DNA of 64,000 nt from Piscicola geometra (lineage: Eukaryota; Annelida; Clitellata; Hirudinida; Piscicolidae): assembly GCA_943735955.1 (NCBI GenBank), contig OX030968.1, forward strand, positions 4,322,434-4,386,433, read 5' to 3'. The translations under genes and the position numbers were made by a program. Position 1 is the first letter of the stretch; the number at the start of each line of letters is the position of its first letter. This document shows positions 21,580-33,424 of the stretch, piece after piece. The notes beneath the pieces are model-generated. The model was given only the letters and a program-made list of their open reading frames with translations, did not search any database and was not told where the DNA came from.

Positions 21580-23990
21580 TAGGGATGTGAGGGATGCAGG
21601 GTTGGAGGGATGTTAGGGATGCAGGGTTGGAGGGATGTTAGGGATGCAGGGTTGGAGGGATGTTAGGGATGCAGGGTTGGAGGAATGTTAGGGATGCAGG
21701 GTTGGAGGGATGTGAGGGATGCAGGGTTGGAGGGATGTTAGGGATGCAGGGTTGGAGGGATGTGAGGGATGCAGGGTTGGAGGGATGTTAGGGATGCAGG
21801 GTTGGAGGGATGTGAGGGATGCAGGGTTGGAGGGATGTTAGGGATGCAGGGTTGGAGGGATGTTAGGGATGCAGGGTTGGAGGGATGTTGGGGATGCAGG
21901 GTTGGAGGGATGTGAGGGATGTATGGTAGATAGGGATGTGAGGGATGCAGGGTTGGAGGGATGTTAGGGATGCAGGGTTGGAGGGATGTTAGGGATGCAG
22001 GGTTGGAGGGATGTTAGGGATGCAGGGTTGGAGGGATGTTAGGGATGCAGGGTTGGAGGGATGTGAGGGATGCAGGGTTGGAGGGATGTTAGGGATGCAG
22101 GGTTGGAGGGATGTGAGGGATGCAGGGTTGGAGGGATGTTAGGGATGCAGGGTTGGAGGGATGTTAGGGATGCAGGGTTGGAGGGATGTTAGGGATGCAG
22201 GGTTGGAGGGATGTTAGGGATGCAGGGTTGGAGGGATGTTAGGGATGCAGGGTTGGAGGGATGTGAGGGATGCAGGGTTGGAGGGATGTTAGGGATGCAG
22301 GGTTGGAGGGATGTTAGGGATGCAGGGTTGGAGGGATGTTGGGGATGCAGGGTTGGAGGGATGTGAGGGATGTATGGTAGATAGGGATGTGAGGGATGCA
22401 GGGTTGGAGGGATGTTAGGGATGCAGGGTTGGAGGGATGTTAGGGATGCAGGGTTGGAGGGATGTTAGGGATGCAGGGTTGGAGGGATGTTAGGGATGCA
22501 GGGTTGGAGGGATGTGAGGGATGCAGGGTTGGAGGGATGTTAGGGATGCAGGGTTGGAGGGATGTGAGGGATGCAGGGTTGGAGGGATGTTAGGGATGCA
22601 GGGTTGGAGGGATGTTAGGGATGCAGGGTTGGAGGGATGTTAGGGATGCAGGGTTGGAGGGATGTTAGGGATGCAGGGTTATAGGGATGTGAGGGATGCA
22701 GGGTTGGAGGGATGTTAGGGATGCAGGGTTGGAGGGATGTTAGGGATGCAGGGTTGGAGGGATGTGAGGGATGCAGGGTTGGAGGGATGTTAGGGATGCA
22801 GGGTTGGAGGGATGTTAGGGATGCAGGGTTGGAAGGATGTGAGGGATGCAGGGTTGGAGGGATGTGAGGGATGCAGGGTTGGAGGGATGTGAGGGATGTA
22901 TGGTAGATAGGGATGTGAGGGATGCAGGGTTGGAGGGATGTTAGGGATGCAGGGTTGGAGGGATGTTAGGGATGCAGGGTTGGAGGGATGTTAGGGATGC
23001 AGGGTTGGAGGGATGTTAGGGATGCAGGGTTGGAGGGATGTTAGGGATGCAAGGTTGGAGGGATGTGAGGGATGCAGGGTTGGAGGGATGTTAGGGATGC
23101 AGGGTTGGAGGGATGTTAGGGATGCAGGGTTGGAGGGATGTTGGGGATGCAGGGTTGGAGGGATGTGAGGGATGTATGGTAGATAGGGATGTGAGGGATG
23201 CAGGGTTGGAGGGATGTTAGGGATGCAGGGTTGGAGGGATGTTAGGGATGCAGGGTTGGAGGGATGTTAGGGATGCAGGGTTGGAGGGATGTTAGGGATG
23301 CAGGGTTGGAGGGATGTGAGGGATGCAGGGTTGGAGGGATGTTAGGGATGCAGGGTTGGAGGGATGTGAGGGATGCAGGGTTGGAGGGATGTTAGGGATG
23401 CAGGGTTGGAGGGATGTTAGGGATGCAGGGTTGGAGGGATGTTAGGGATGCAGGGTTGGAGGGATGTTAGGGATGCAGGGTTATAGGGATGTGAGGGATG
23501 CAGGGTTGGAGGGATGTTAGGGATGCAGGGTTGGAGGGATGTTAGGGATGCAGGGTTGGAGGGATGTGAGGGATGCAGGGTTGGAGGGATGTTAGGGATG
23601 CAGGGTTGGAGGGATGTTAGGGATGCAGGGTTGGAAGGATGTGAGGGATGCAGGGTTGGAGGGATGTGAGGGATGCAGGGTTGGAGGGATGTTAGGGATG
23701 CAGGGTTGGAGGGATGTTAGGGATGCAGGGTTGAAGGGATGTTAGGGATGCAGGGTTGGAGGGATGTTAGGGATGCAGGGTTGGAGGGATGTTAGGGATG
23801 CAGGGTTGGAGGGATGTGAGGGATGCAGGGTTGGAGGGATGTTAGGGATGCAGGGTTGGAGGAATGTTAGGGATGCAGGGTTGGAGGGATGTGAGGGATG
23901 CAGGGTTGGAGGGATGTTAGGGATGCAGGGTTAGAGGGATGTTAGGGATGCAGGGTAGGATGTGAAGGATGCAAGGTATGATGTGAGGGA
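21580..23990 (+). repeat. 25-bp G-rich minisatellite with higher-order structure
   Basis: About 2.4 kb of the unit AGGGATGTTAGGGATGCAGG followed by GTTGG, with T/G variation at the GTTAGGG/GTGAGGG position. A variant segment containing GTATGGTAGATAGGG marks positions 21,920, 22,372, 22,898 and 23,174. The block from 22,372 to 23,173 recurs from 23,174 with an offset of 802 bp (TTATAGGG variants at 22,679 and 23,481 confirm the period). Each unit carries three GGG runs, all on the plus strand. Confidence 0.97.
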
Positions 23991-23999
23991 TGAATGGAT

Positions 24000-24360
24000 A
24001 AATGAATGGATGGATGGATGGATGGATGGATGGATGGATGGATCAACGGCATCTTAATTGTAACTAATGCGGTGTTGATGTTATCTTGATTCTGAAGTAG
24101 ACGTGTCATTAATATTTTGATGATGATGATAATGATGATGATGACGATGATGATGATAACTGGTGGTGTTGATGATGATGGTGGTGCGGATGATGATAAT
24201 GATGGCGGTGGTGATGAAGGTGAGTTTGATGTTCACTTTTACTATATGTTTTTAAGCCCAATTCATAAATAAATAAAAGAAGTAAAAATAAAATAATTAG
24301 AAATAAAAGAAGTAAAAATAAAATAATTAGAAATAAAAGAAGTATAAATAAAAGAAATAC
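24000..24360 (+). repeat. (GGAT)n, GAT triplet repeats and a 30-bp AT-rich repeat
   Basis: GGAT tetramers from 24,006 to 24,041, GAT triplets at 24,116-24,220, then two to three copies of a 30-bp unit starting AAATAAAAGAAGTAAAAAT at 24,268-24,355. Confidence 0.85.
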
Positions 24361-24639
24361 GCCTGTGTATTTAAATAGAATGGAGACAGTGTTAGAATTA
24401 TTTTTGTAAATAAATTGTTAAAATTAATTTAATATATCTAATCTTTAATTGATTTTAAAATTCACAAAATATTTAAAAAACGTTCTAGTAGACCAAAGGC
24501 GCAAATGAAAATATGCAGCCTAAGTGGCCTCGAAGCTCGTTCGGGTTATACGCCACTTTGATAATGCAGCAAAGTCGAATTTGTTCAAATTTACTCAAAT
24601 TTCGAGATTGGAAGAAAAAAATAGAGCAAAGATACGACG

Positions 24640-24915
24640 TCTGTGGTGATAGTGGTGGTTGGGATGATGGTGGAGATGATGATAATGATGGTGAAGGTGG
24701 TGTTGGTGGTGATGATGATGATGTTGGTGATGATGGTGAGGGTGGTGTTGGTGATGATGATGATGGGGGTGATGATGATAATGACGATGATGATGATGAT
24801 GATGAGGATAGTGGGGGTAGTGGTGGTGATGATGGTGGTGGGGGGATGATGATGATGATGGTGGTGGTGGTGATGATGATGATGGTGATGATAATGAGAA
24901 TAATATTAATACTGA
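24640..24915 (+). repeat. GAT/GGT triplet repeat
   Basis: Imperfect GATGAT/GGTGGT array. The long open frames on both strands (Asp/Gly, Met/Val and Ser/Pro-rich) are artefacts of the composition. The 130 bp to its left are non-repetitive and show no domain. Confidence 0.9.
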
Positions 24916-25009
24916 TGAACATCATAGAGTGAATAATTAAGAGAACAAATTTAATACCAGTACTTTACATCGATCAATCTTTTATTAATCTAGAATCTGA
25001 ACATTTGTT

Positions 25010-25205
25010 CCACTCCATCCATCCATCTTTCCATCCATCCTTCCATCCATCTATCCATCCATCCTTCCATGCATCCTTCCATCCATCTTTCCATCCATCC
25101 TTCCATCTATCCTTTCATCTATCTTTACATCCATCCTTCCATCCATCCTTCCATCCATCTTTCCATCCATCCTTCCATCCATCTTTCCATCCATCCATCT
25201 TTTCA
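25010..25205 (+). repeat. (CATCCATCCTTC)n array
   Basis: Imperfect ATCC/TTCC tetramers with a dominant 8- or 12-bp phase. It directly adjoins the GGACAAAAAGCCTC module at 25,225. Confidence 0.95.
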
Positions 25206-25224
25206 CTCACAGCCTGTAAAACAA

Positions 25225-25345
25225 TGGGGAACGGACAAAAAGCCTCTCGGAGAAAAAGCCTTCGGATAAAATACCTTCTACAAAAAGCCTCCCGGAGAAA
25301 AAACCTCCTGGAGAAAAAGTCTCTCGGAGAAAAAGCCTCCTTGTT
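25225..25345 (+). repeat. 15/16-bp-periodic module, plus copy 1
   Basis: Runs of GGACAAAAAGCCTCTC, GGAGAAAAAGCCTTC, GGATAAAATACCTTC and further variants, followed by TTGTTAATATTTTAG. The same order of variants occurs at 29,717 and, inverted, at 19,880-19,790. The fixed order means the copies derive from one ancestral element, not independent expansion. Confidence 0.85.
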
Positions 25346-25349
25346 AATA

Positions 25350-25575
25350 TTTTAGTATAAATAAAACGGACTTTTTATATAAAAAACGGATTTTTTAGAT
25401 TCGTTTCACAGTTTTGAATAAATAAATAAAACGGACTTTTTATATAAAAAAAACGGATTTTTTTATAGATTCGTTTCACAATTTTAAATAAATACAACGG
25501 ACTTTTTATATAAAAAACGGATTTTTTATAGATTCTTATCACAATTTTAGATAAATAAAACGGGCTATATTTTTT
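25350..25575 (+). repeat. About 75-bp AT-rich tandem repeat, three copies
   Basis: The unit contains ATAAAACGGACTTTTTATA, AAAAACGGATTTTTT and AGATTCGTTTCACA. One and a half copies occur in the same position after the module at 29,840-29,925, so this repeat belongs to the same mobile unit. Confidence 0.85.
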
Positions 25576-25867
25576 TAATTACATCTTAAAAACGAACTTT
25601 AAATTTTCAAATTTAATAAATTATTAAATACAATACGAATTATTTAACACAATATAATTTTTATTGATTGATTGTGAATGTCATCAACCTTATATACCTT
25701 TTCGTATTCGTTGTCTTGGTGACTAAAAATTAGTATGTTAATTCAACTCATTTTTTATTTGAATACTTGATTAGAATATATTTTTCTAAGGTTTTTTAAA
25801 CAATATAAATATCAAGATAATGCTTTCTATTTTTTATTGATTTAGAAAGATAGTAACAAATAACAAA

Positions 25868-26330
25868 CGTTTCAAATGCCTGATAAGACAGTTCCTTCAT
25901 ATGATGACTTTCCCTCGAGGACTACCCTTTGACTGCGATTGGACAGGAAGCTAGCGATCCACCTATTCGTTTTGCCGTTGATACCATAGTGCTCTAGTTT
26001 GTGGATGAGTCTTGTGTGGCCAACCTTGTCGAAGGCCTTGCTGAAGTCGAGTATGATGACGTCAGTTTGTTTGCCGTCTTCTAGTGCATTAATTAGGTCT
26101 GCAGTGAATTCAATAAGCTGTGTTTCGCATGAACGGCCATTTCTGAATCCATGTTGGTATTGGTACAGAATGTCGTTTCGGTTCCCGTGCTTCATTATCT
26201 GACTGGTGATTATGTGCTCCATAGTCCTGCATGCTATGCTGGTCAGGGAGATTGGGCGGTAGTTGCTGGGGTCGTCTTTCGCGCCCTTTTTATACACTGG
26301 AACCACATTAGCTTTTCGCTATTTGCATGA
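25868..26330 (-). pseudogene. LINE reverse transcriptase fragment (fingers and motif A)
   Basis: An uninterrupted 144-codon minus-strand frame contains MVPVYKKGAKDDPSNYRPIS, HGFRNGRSCETQLIEF, the motif A box ILDFSKAFDKVGHTRLIHKL and SFLSNRSQRVVLEGKSS. This is the order in jockey/CR1/RTE-type non-LTR elements. It ends just before the expected GVPQG motif B. No lesions are seen inside the frame, so it is fairly young, but both ends are cut. Its codons are GC-richer than the surrounding DNA. Confidence 0.9.
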
Positions 26331-27600
26331 GACTTACATTTACTTTCCCATCAAATAATATTAAATGTTTGTTCATTAAAATTGAAAAAGTGTTTTCAAT
26401 AAAGTTTGTTTATTTATCAGGTCAATGTGATTTAAAATAGCGGATTGGAGCCATGTGATTGATTGGCACTTGTGTGTGGTGTCTTCATTATTCAGTGTAA
26501 AGTGATCCTTTCGATCTTGGTGGGATGTCTGCTAATGCTATCCAAGAAAAAGTAGTTTGCACTACAGTTCTTTATGCCACTCAATACCATAACTCACAAT
26601 TAGACATTTGTAGTAATTTTAAAAAGTTTTGTCTTTTTATTTAATTTGAAGCTAATTTTAAACATCATGAGCTGTTTTTCTTTCGAAGCACCATCTAAAT
26701 ATCATGAGATTTGTATGGAGTAAGAAAGGTATTTACAATATATTATTTTGTGATAATTGTTAATAAAACTTAAAATAACTTTAAATGATTAAATTGAAAG
26801 ATAGAGGAAATAGTAGTCAAAATATAGTTAAAATGTCGACAAAGCTTCATTATTTTTGCATTATCACCGCCTCTTCATCAATAACACACTGACTGATAAT
26901 ACATTACTGATTCGCTGCTTTATAAAGAGAATACTAAGAATAATAAGTAAAAGAATAATAAGTTAACTATTAGTATAGTATATATATGAACTAATTTTGC
27001 AAATATGAATATTTAAATGATAATGATATTATTTATTTTTAATACATTTATTATGGTAATTCAATAGAAATGTTAATTCATTTATTAAGATTATTAAGGA
27101 AACAATTTAAAAAATACTTTATGAATAAAATATATTCTCTATCGCACAACCACCTCTCTGCCTTATTTGAATGCATTTAAATTTAAATGAAAGTCTACAA
27201 AAGATGCTAAGACGCCATCATAGCGGAATCCCTTTGATATAAAGTTACAGATTCTGAGAAAGATTAATCCAATCTATATTCTTCTCAAAATTTTGAAATT
27301 AAAAAGCACGATTCAGTAGAAGTGAGAACTTTTGAGTGAGAAGCTAGGAGATGAGGATGGAGAAAGCTTTGGCGCGCTTTGATGGAGGAAGATGAAAGAG
27401 GCTGAAACAAGAAGACATTGTTTCTGAAGGGGGAATTATAGTTTTAAGAGCACTTCCAGCGATTTGTGACATGTTTCAGTTTCAAAAGTAAACTTTATGA
27501 TTCCTGATTGATTGGCCACTCAGCCATGCGTCATCCAAAACAACAAATCATTCGAAAGATGCGAGACTCAAACTTGCAGCTCCAGCCTTTTAGAGTTCAA
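26330..27600. other. AT-rich DNA without recognisable genes
   Basis: No domain, tandem repeat or RNA gene recognised. No open frame of note. Confidence 0.4.
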
Positions 27601-27639
27601 CAGATTTGTGAAAGTATGACGTCATAAAAATGAAAAACC

Positions 27640-27721
27640 GATGATGATGAAGAGAAAGATGATGAGGATGATGACGAAGATGATGAAGAGAAAGATGATG
27701 ATGATGATGAAGAGGAAGATA

Positions 27722-27788
<67 letters not shown>

Positions 27789-28228
27789 GGAGGAAAATGA
27801 TGAGGATGTTGACGAAGATGATGAAGAGAAAGATGATGATGATGATGAAGAGAAAGATGAGGATGATGATGAAGAGAAAGATGAATAGAAAGATGATGAT
27901 GACGATGACGATGATGATGAAGACGATGATGATGAAGAGGATTATGAGGATGATGATGAGGAGGAGGAAAATGATGATGAAGAGAAAGATAATGATGATG
28001 ATGAAGAGAACGATGACGATGATGATGAAGAGAAAGATGATGATAATGATGACGAAGATGATGAAGAGAAAGATGATGATGATGATGAAGAGAAAGATGA
28101 TGCTGATGATGAAGAGAAAGATGATGATGATGAGGAGGAGAAAAATGAAGAGAAAGATGATGAGGATGATGACGAAGATGATGAAGAGAAAGATGATGAT
28201 GATGATGAAGAGGAAGATGATGATGATG

Positions 28229-28280
<52 letters not shown>

Positions 28281-28685
28281 GGAGGAAAATGATGAGGATG
28301 ATGACGAAGATGATGAAGAGAAAGATGATGATGATGATGAAGAGAAAGATGAAGAGAAAGATGATGATGACGATGACGATGATGATGAAGACGATGATGA
28401 TGAAGAGGATGATGAGGATGATGATGAGGAGGAAGAAAATGATGATGAAGAGAAAGATGATGATGATGATGAAGAGAACGATGACGATGATGATGAAGAG
28501 AAAGATGATGATAATGATGACGAAGATGATGAAGAGAAAGATGATGATGATGATGAAGAGAAAGATGATGATGATGATGAAGAGAAAGATGATGATGATG
28601 AGGAGGAGAAAAATGATGAGGATGATGACGAAGATGATGAAGAGGAAGATGATGAAGAGAAAGATGATGATGATGATGATGAAAT
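27640..28685 (+). repeat. GAT/GAAGAGAAAGAT array with about 500-bp internal duplication
   Basis: Over 1 kb of GAT, GAA, GAG and AAA triplets. The order of variants near 27,655-28,140 repeats near 28,157-28,660. The Asp/Glu/Lys frame is broken by a TAG at about 27,888, and the open Met/Lys/Arg and Ile/Phe frames have no domain. I therefore call this a repeat, not a gene. Confidence 0.9.
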
Positions 28686-29149
28686 AATCGTAGAAGTCTT
28701 CGAATGATGTTGTGCGAGGTCTGAGGCGTTGTTGCGAAGGCTGCATCAAGGGCTTTTGTTCAGAAGAATTCTTTGTACAAGACTGTGCATTAGGATTTTT
28801 TTATGTATACAAGTAAGTATGCAAACAAACAAGCGAGCACACTCGCAGCCAGACAAACGTAACTATGTAAAATAAGCATACAAACATACTAACAAAGATA
28901 TATAAATACAAACGAAGAAACAGAAATACAAATAAACATGCAAACACACGTACAGGTGCTTTTTATTGTTGTTGTGTTTGAGAAGTTGTTGTTGCTGATG
29001 TTGTTGTTGTTGTATTTCGTTGTGTTGTTCAGCAGTTTGGAGGAGATAGTCTCTACAAGCTGCGCTGCCCTGCCAGGCTCTTGCGTCAGTTCTCTTGTGT
29101 TCTTGTTGCCTCTCTTTCCCAAAAAACCAATTATATCATTCCATCATTC

Positions 29150-29640
29150 CATCCTCATCTTCATCTTCATCTTCATCTTCATCTTCTAATTTCTCAAAAT
29201 CGTTATCAACCTTTCGTCATTATTGGCATAATCTTTTTCATCCTCATCATCTTTATCATTATCATCAGCATCATCATCATCAGCATCACCATCATCAGCA
29301 TCATCATCACCAGCATCAACATCAACATCTTTATCGTCATGCTAACGGTCGACGTTTGGATTTTAAATTGGGGATGTGTGCCTAATGTGCATTGTAGATG
29401 ATGACTCACACACATCAATGTCCTCTCCCAACTATTACTAACTCTCCCTATTTTCTCTTTTTCTACTTCTATTCCTCATCCTCTTCTTCATCTTTTCTTC
29501 TTCTTCCTCTTCTTCTCCTCTTCTTTTTCTTCTTCTTCTTCTCCTCCTTCTTCTACATCTTCTTCTTATTCATCATCTTTTTCCCCTTTTCTCGTTTTTT
29601 TTCTTTCTCTTCATCCTTCTCTTTTTCTTTCAACAGTTAG
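29150..29640 (+). repeat. ATC- and TTC-based simple repeats
   Basis: ATCTTC repeats at 29,153-29,190, CATCAT/CAGCATCA repeats at 29,240-29,330 and TTCTTC/TCCTCT tracts at 29,455-29,640. Frames through them are low complexity. Confidence 0.9.
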
Positions 29641-29716
29641 AGACCCTTAATCAAACAATTAGAGCAATCTTGAAAACTCGGAGGGATCTTTGCGTCTTCA
29701 GGTTCGCCTCCAAGGG

Positions 29717-29935
29717 GAACGGACAAAAAGCCTCTCGGAGAAAAAGCCTTCGGATAAAATACCTTCTACAAAAAGCCTCCCGGAAAAAAAACCTCCTGGA
29801 GAAAAAGTCTCTCGGAAAAAAAGTCTCCTTGTTAATATTTTAGTATAAATAAAACGGACTTTTAATAGAAAAAACGGATTTTTTTATAGATTCGTTTCAC
29901 AATTTTAAATAAATTACATAATTAAAACGAACTTT
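29717..29935 (+). repeat. 15/16-bp-periodic module, plus copy 2, with 75-bp repeat tail
   Basis: Same variant order as at 25,225-25,345 with a few substitutions (for example GGAAAAAAAGTCTCC), followed by one full and partial 75-bp unit. It sits about 75 bp after the TTC array. Confidence 0.85.
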
Positions 29936-29939
29936 AATT

Positions 29940-30155
29940 TATCAAATACACGACAAATTATTAAATACAATATGAATTATTAAATACAATATAAATAATT
30001 AAATACAATACAAATTATTAAATACAATATAAATTATTAAATACAATATAAATTATTAAAAACAATATAAATTATTAAATACAATTATTGAATACAATAT
30101 AAATTATTAAATACAAAATAAATTATTGAATACAAAATAAATTATTAGATACAAA
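29940..30155 (+). repeat. AATTATTAAATACAATATA tandem repeat
   Basis: About ten imperfect copies of a 19-20-bp AT-rich unit. A single related stretch (ATTAAATACAATACGAATTA) lies after the 25,350 repeat at about 25,620. Confidence 0.9.
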
Positions 30156-30426
30156 ATTGGAACAAATAGAAAGAAGGGATCCACTCACAAGAAGAATAGG
30201 AACCAATAACAAAAGTTTCAAACGTTTTAAAAACAAATACAACAAAAATGGGTCGCTGATATGGTGGCGCGTGCATGACCACGTGATGAAAATGATGAAG
30301 ATAGTTATGCACACTGTCATTTCTATGTAAATCATCGTTGATAGTGATGATGAAGATGATGTTGTTTTGTCTTAGGTTGATTATAGGTTTCTGTTGATTA
30401 TGTAAGTTTATAGTAGAAATAATAGT

Positions 30427-30907
<481 letters not shown>

Positions 30908-30972
30908 AATTAAAATTTCACCAAAAGATCTAAAGGAATCAGCTTTTAAATAATAAATCCATTTATTAAAAT

Positions 30973-31440
30973 TAGAGCTGTTCCGAGAGGGAAAATTTTC
31001 ATCGCCGTTAATCGTTCGATTAAAAGCGTTAATCATATTTTAACGCAATTTTTTAGAATACTTGACATTAGTATGAAAAAGTTTTTTAATTTTTTTTCAA
31101 AAAATTAATAGAGATGTTATCAGAATTTATTTATAAAAGTAATCCACATTTGAAAAAAAATCCATAAATGATAAAAAATACAATTTTCACACATCCTTTT
31201 TGAACCAGTTACCTAAGCGAAAACGTTTTGTTACATTAGTTGGATCTAAAAATACTCTTTTCTTGCTAACTATGTGTCTTAACAAGAAGAATAGACATGC
31301 ACAAGGAACTGTCTTTCCAGGAGATGACAAGTACTTTTTTGCCAGTTTCGCAAGAGCCGTATTTGCTACTTCGTGTTACTGCCACCAAACAAGAGAGCAA
31401 CTCTCAAAGCCTAATTCAGATTTTGTTCTACAAGGTTAAA
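30973..31440 (-). mobile_element. hAT fragment (family B), 3' end with terminus
   Basis: On the minus strand this matches the right part of the hAT fragment at 40,840-41,432: the C-terminal dimerisation stretch (SSP/ APC-like, broken), the AACTGG..ACACAT region and the terminus with CGATTAACGGCG. The end reads TAGAGCTGTTCCGA, against TAGAGATGTACCCCGA in the other copy. All frames are broken. Confidence 0.7.
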
Positions 31441-31554
31441 TTATTGACTTAGTAATCATTGAGGTATCTTCATCTTCAGATTCTGAAATTAAATATGTTC
31501 ATAGCATTGGCGGCGATCCTAGGGAGGTCTTGGGGTCAGGACTTTTTGGTAGTG

Positions 31555-31665
31555 AGAAATGTTTTTATAAGTGGGTTGGAGGGGGGTCTGAACCCCAGAC
31601 CCTCCATGCTGGGTAAGACTCTCCAAAGTTTGCAGCAGATCGCTGCCCCTGCTGGAAACACACAA
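31555..31665 (+). repeat. Short dispersed repeat (copy at 38,205-38,310)
   Basis: Both copies share CCATGCTGG, then AAG or GGATT, CTCCAAAGTTTGCAGCAGAT-like sequence and CGCTG(C/T)CCCTGC. No coding capacity. It lies in the 5' region of one Ly6/uPAR-like copy and in intron 2 of another. Confidence 0.55.
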
Positions 31666-31740
31666 GTCATTCATTAATTTTTACTTATTCAATGGTTTTT
31701 CGATTGATATTATATACAAATACATACCAAAACATGCACA

Positions 31741-32073
31741 TATATGAGATCACTTGCAGTACAAAAGGGCGCCTGAAATCCGTTGGTCATTTTCTTGATT
31801 TGCAGTTATCAAGTCTCTTCGTCACGGTTTGTTGTTTTCATTCAAATTTTTTATAATTTTTTGATTGGAAAAACAAGAAGAAAAAGTTGTTTCTTCATTT
31901 ATATAATTAAATAAACTATTTTAACTTTGGCTTTTCAAGAATTATTTATTTATGTTTCTCAAAACTCACACACAAAACCAAACTTCATAACCCATTTCAA
32001 ACTATTTAACCAATCTCAACCCACTTCTACTCACTCTACTTACTGTTCACAACTCCACAACTTCCATCCACAG
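31741..32073 (+). promoter_or_regulatory. 5' flank of Ly6/uPAR-like copy A, conserved with copies B and C
   Basis: The block starting GTACAAAAGGGCGCCTGAAA and running to CCATCCACAG just before the ATG is conserved in reverse at 39,440-39,128 and 42,590-42,283. A TATATAAT-like box lies at about 31,900 (TATATAG at about 39,280 in copy B). Conservation from about 330 bp upstream to the start codon suggests that the promoter and 5' UTR duplicated with the gene. Confidence 0.55.
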
Positions 32074-32245
32074 ATGAACTCATCAAGAACCCTTATGAGC
32101 ACAGGCTTGGCGCTGCTAGCCATGTTCTGTGCTGCAGACGCCTTGACGTGTTATCATTATTTGAGATGTGATTGGACAGAAATCTCCACTACAATATGGG
32201 CAGTAAATCAAAATTCTTGCATAACTTATATTGATAAAAGAGAAG
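32074..32245 (+). pseudogene. Ly6/uPAR-like exon 1, copy A (orphan exon)
   Basis: Encodes a signal peptide MNSSRTLMSTGLALLAMFCA followed by ADALTCYHYLRCDW and a later NQNSC, the start of a three-finger LU domain. The exon ends GAAG|GTAAGT in phase 1, the same phase as in the intact copy B. Beyond the donor come a TAA/TCA microsatellite, a LINE fragment and a hAT element; I find no matching exon 2 or 3 on this strand. It is probably a dead partial duplicate, unless exons lie in sequence I failed to recognise. Confidence 0.7.
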
Positions 32246-32337
32246 GTAAGTAGTTTTCGTTTGTTGTTTGTAGCGTTTTTTAATTATTATTAAAATTAGA
32301 TTTAAACAGTTCTTTTGGAGTTTCATCATCCTCATCA

Positions 32338-32545
<208 letters not shown>

Positions 32546-32634
32546 CCTCATCACCACCACCACCATCATCATAATCCTCATCAGCATCATTAACATCTTC
32601 ATTTTTATAAACATGTAATTTCGCCACTCATACT

Positions 32635-33330
32635 ATTGTTCCATCTAATCATATTCGTAGCTTAGCATTTATTTTCGACTCGAAATTAACCTTATCAAAC
32701 CAAATTCTATCAGTCACTAAATCTTGCTATTTTCATCTCAGACGTATCAGACAATTATTACCTTACTTAGATGACCCTTCTTTAAAGATGTTAGTCTCTG
32801 CACTTGTTTTATCTCGAATTGACTATTTTAACTCAATCTATTATAGTTTACCTGAATCTACTTTAAAACAATTAAATAAAGTATTTAATTATGCAGCTAG
32901 AGTCGTTAGCCGTACTCCTATTTATCACCACATTACACCCTCTCTCATTTTATTACATTGGCTCCCCATCAAATTTAGGATTATATTTAAAATCTGTGTT
33001 TTTATGTTTAAATTAAAAACTCCCCAGTATCCCCAATATACCTCAAATCATTAATTACTCACCCTCATAGAAATAATTTAAGATCATCCACTCAAAATCC
33101 TTATTTCATCCCTTCCATTAATAACTCTTTTGCTAAACGTTCTTTCCATTATGCAGGTCCATATATTTGGAACTCATTACCCCCTCATTTAACTACTTCT
33201 AAATCATTATTTACTTTTCGTAAGGATCTGAAGACATATCTGTTTAACAAATTCGTTTACGAGCGCTCTTGAATTTGAAGAAAAAGCGCTATAGAAATCT
33301 ATTTGATTGATTGATTGATTGATAAGCTAA
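32635..33330 (+). mobile_element. CR1/L2-like LINE 3' fragment
   Basis: Translation gives LVSALVLSRIDYFNSIYYSL, NKVFNYAARVVSRT, HWLPIKFRIIFKICVFMFKL and, after frame changes, the closing FRKDLKTYLFNKFV. These are the C-terminal blocks of CR1/L2/Rex-like ORF2. The 3' end carries GCGCTATAGAAATCTATT and a TTGA/TGAT microsatellite tail (33,300-33,325), the usual 3' terminus. It is 5' truncated. It lies in what would be intron 1 of Ly6/uPAR copy A. A shorter relic of the same region is at 51,745-51,890. Confidence 0.88.
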
Positions 33331-33424
33331 GTAATAACTCAAGGCAATGAAGTTAAGAAGTCGCAAACATTGTTCTTTCATGAATATAAAAGTATTTGAT
33401 AACAAAAGTTGAGCAACTTACTAC

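Noticed and set aside
21580..23990. Regular 25-bp repeats recalling a CRISPR array
   Set aside because: The repeats are contiguous with no spacers and the genome is eukaryotic; it is a minisatellite.
27622..28749. 375- and 348-codon open frames on opposite strands
   Set aside because: They are Ile/Phe/Leu and Met/Lys/Arg translations of a GAT/GAA simple repeat; the acidic frame is interrupted by a stop and no domain is present.
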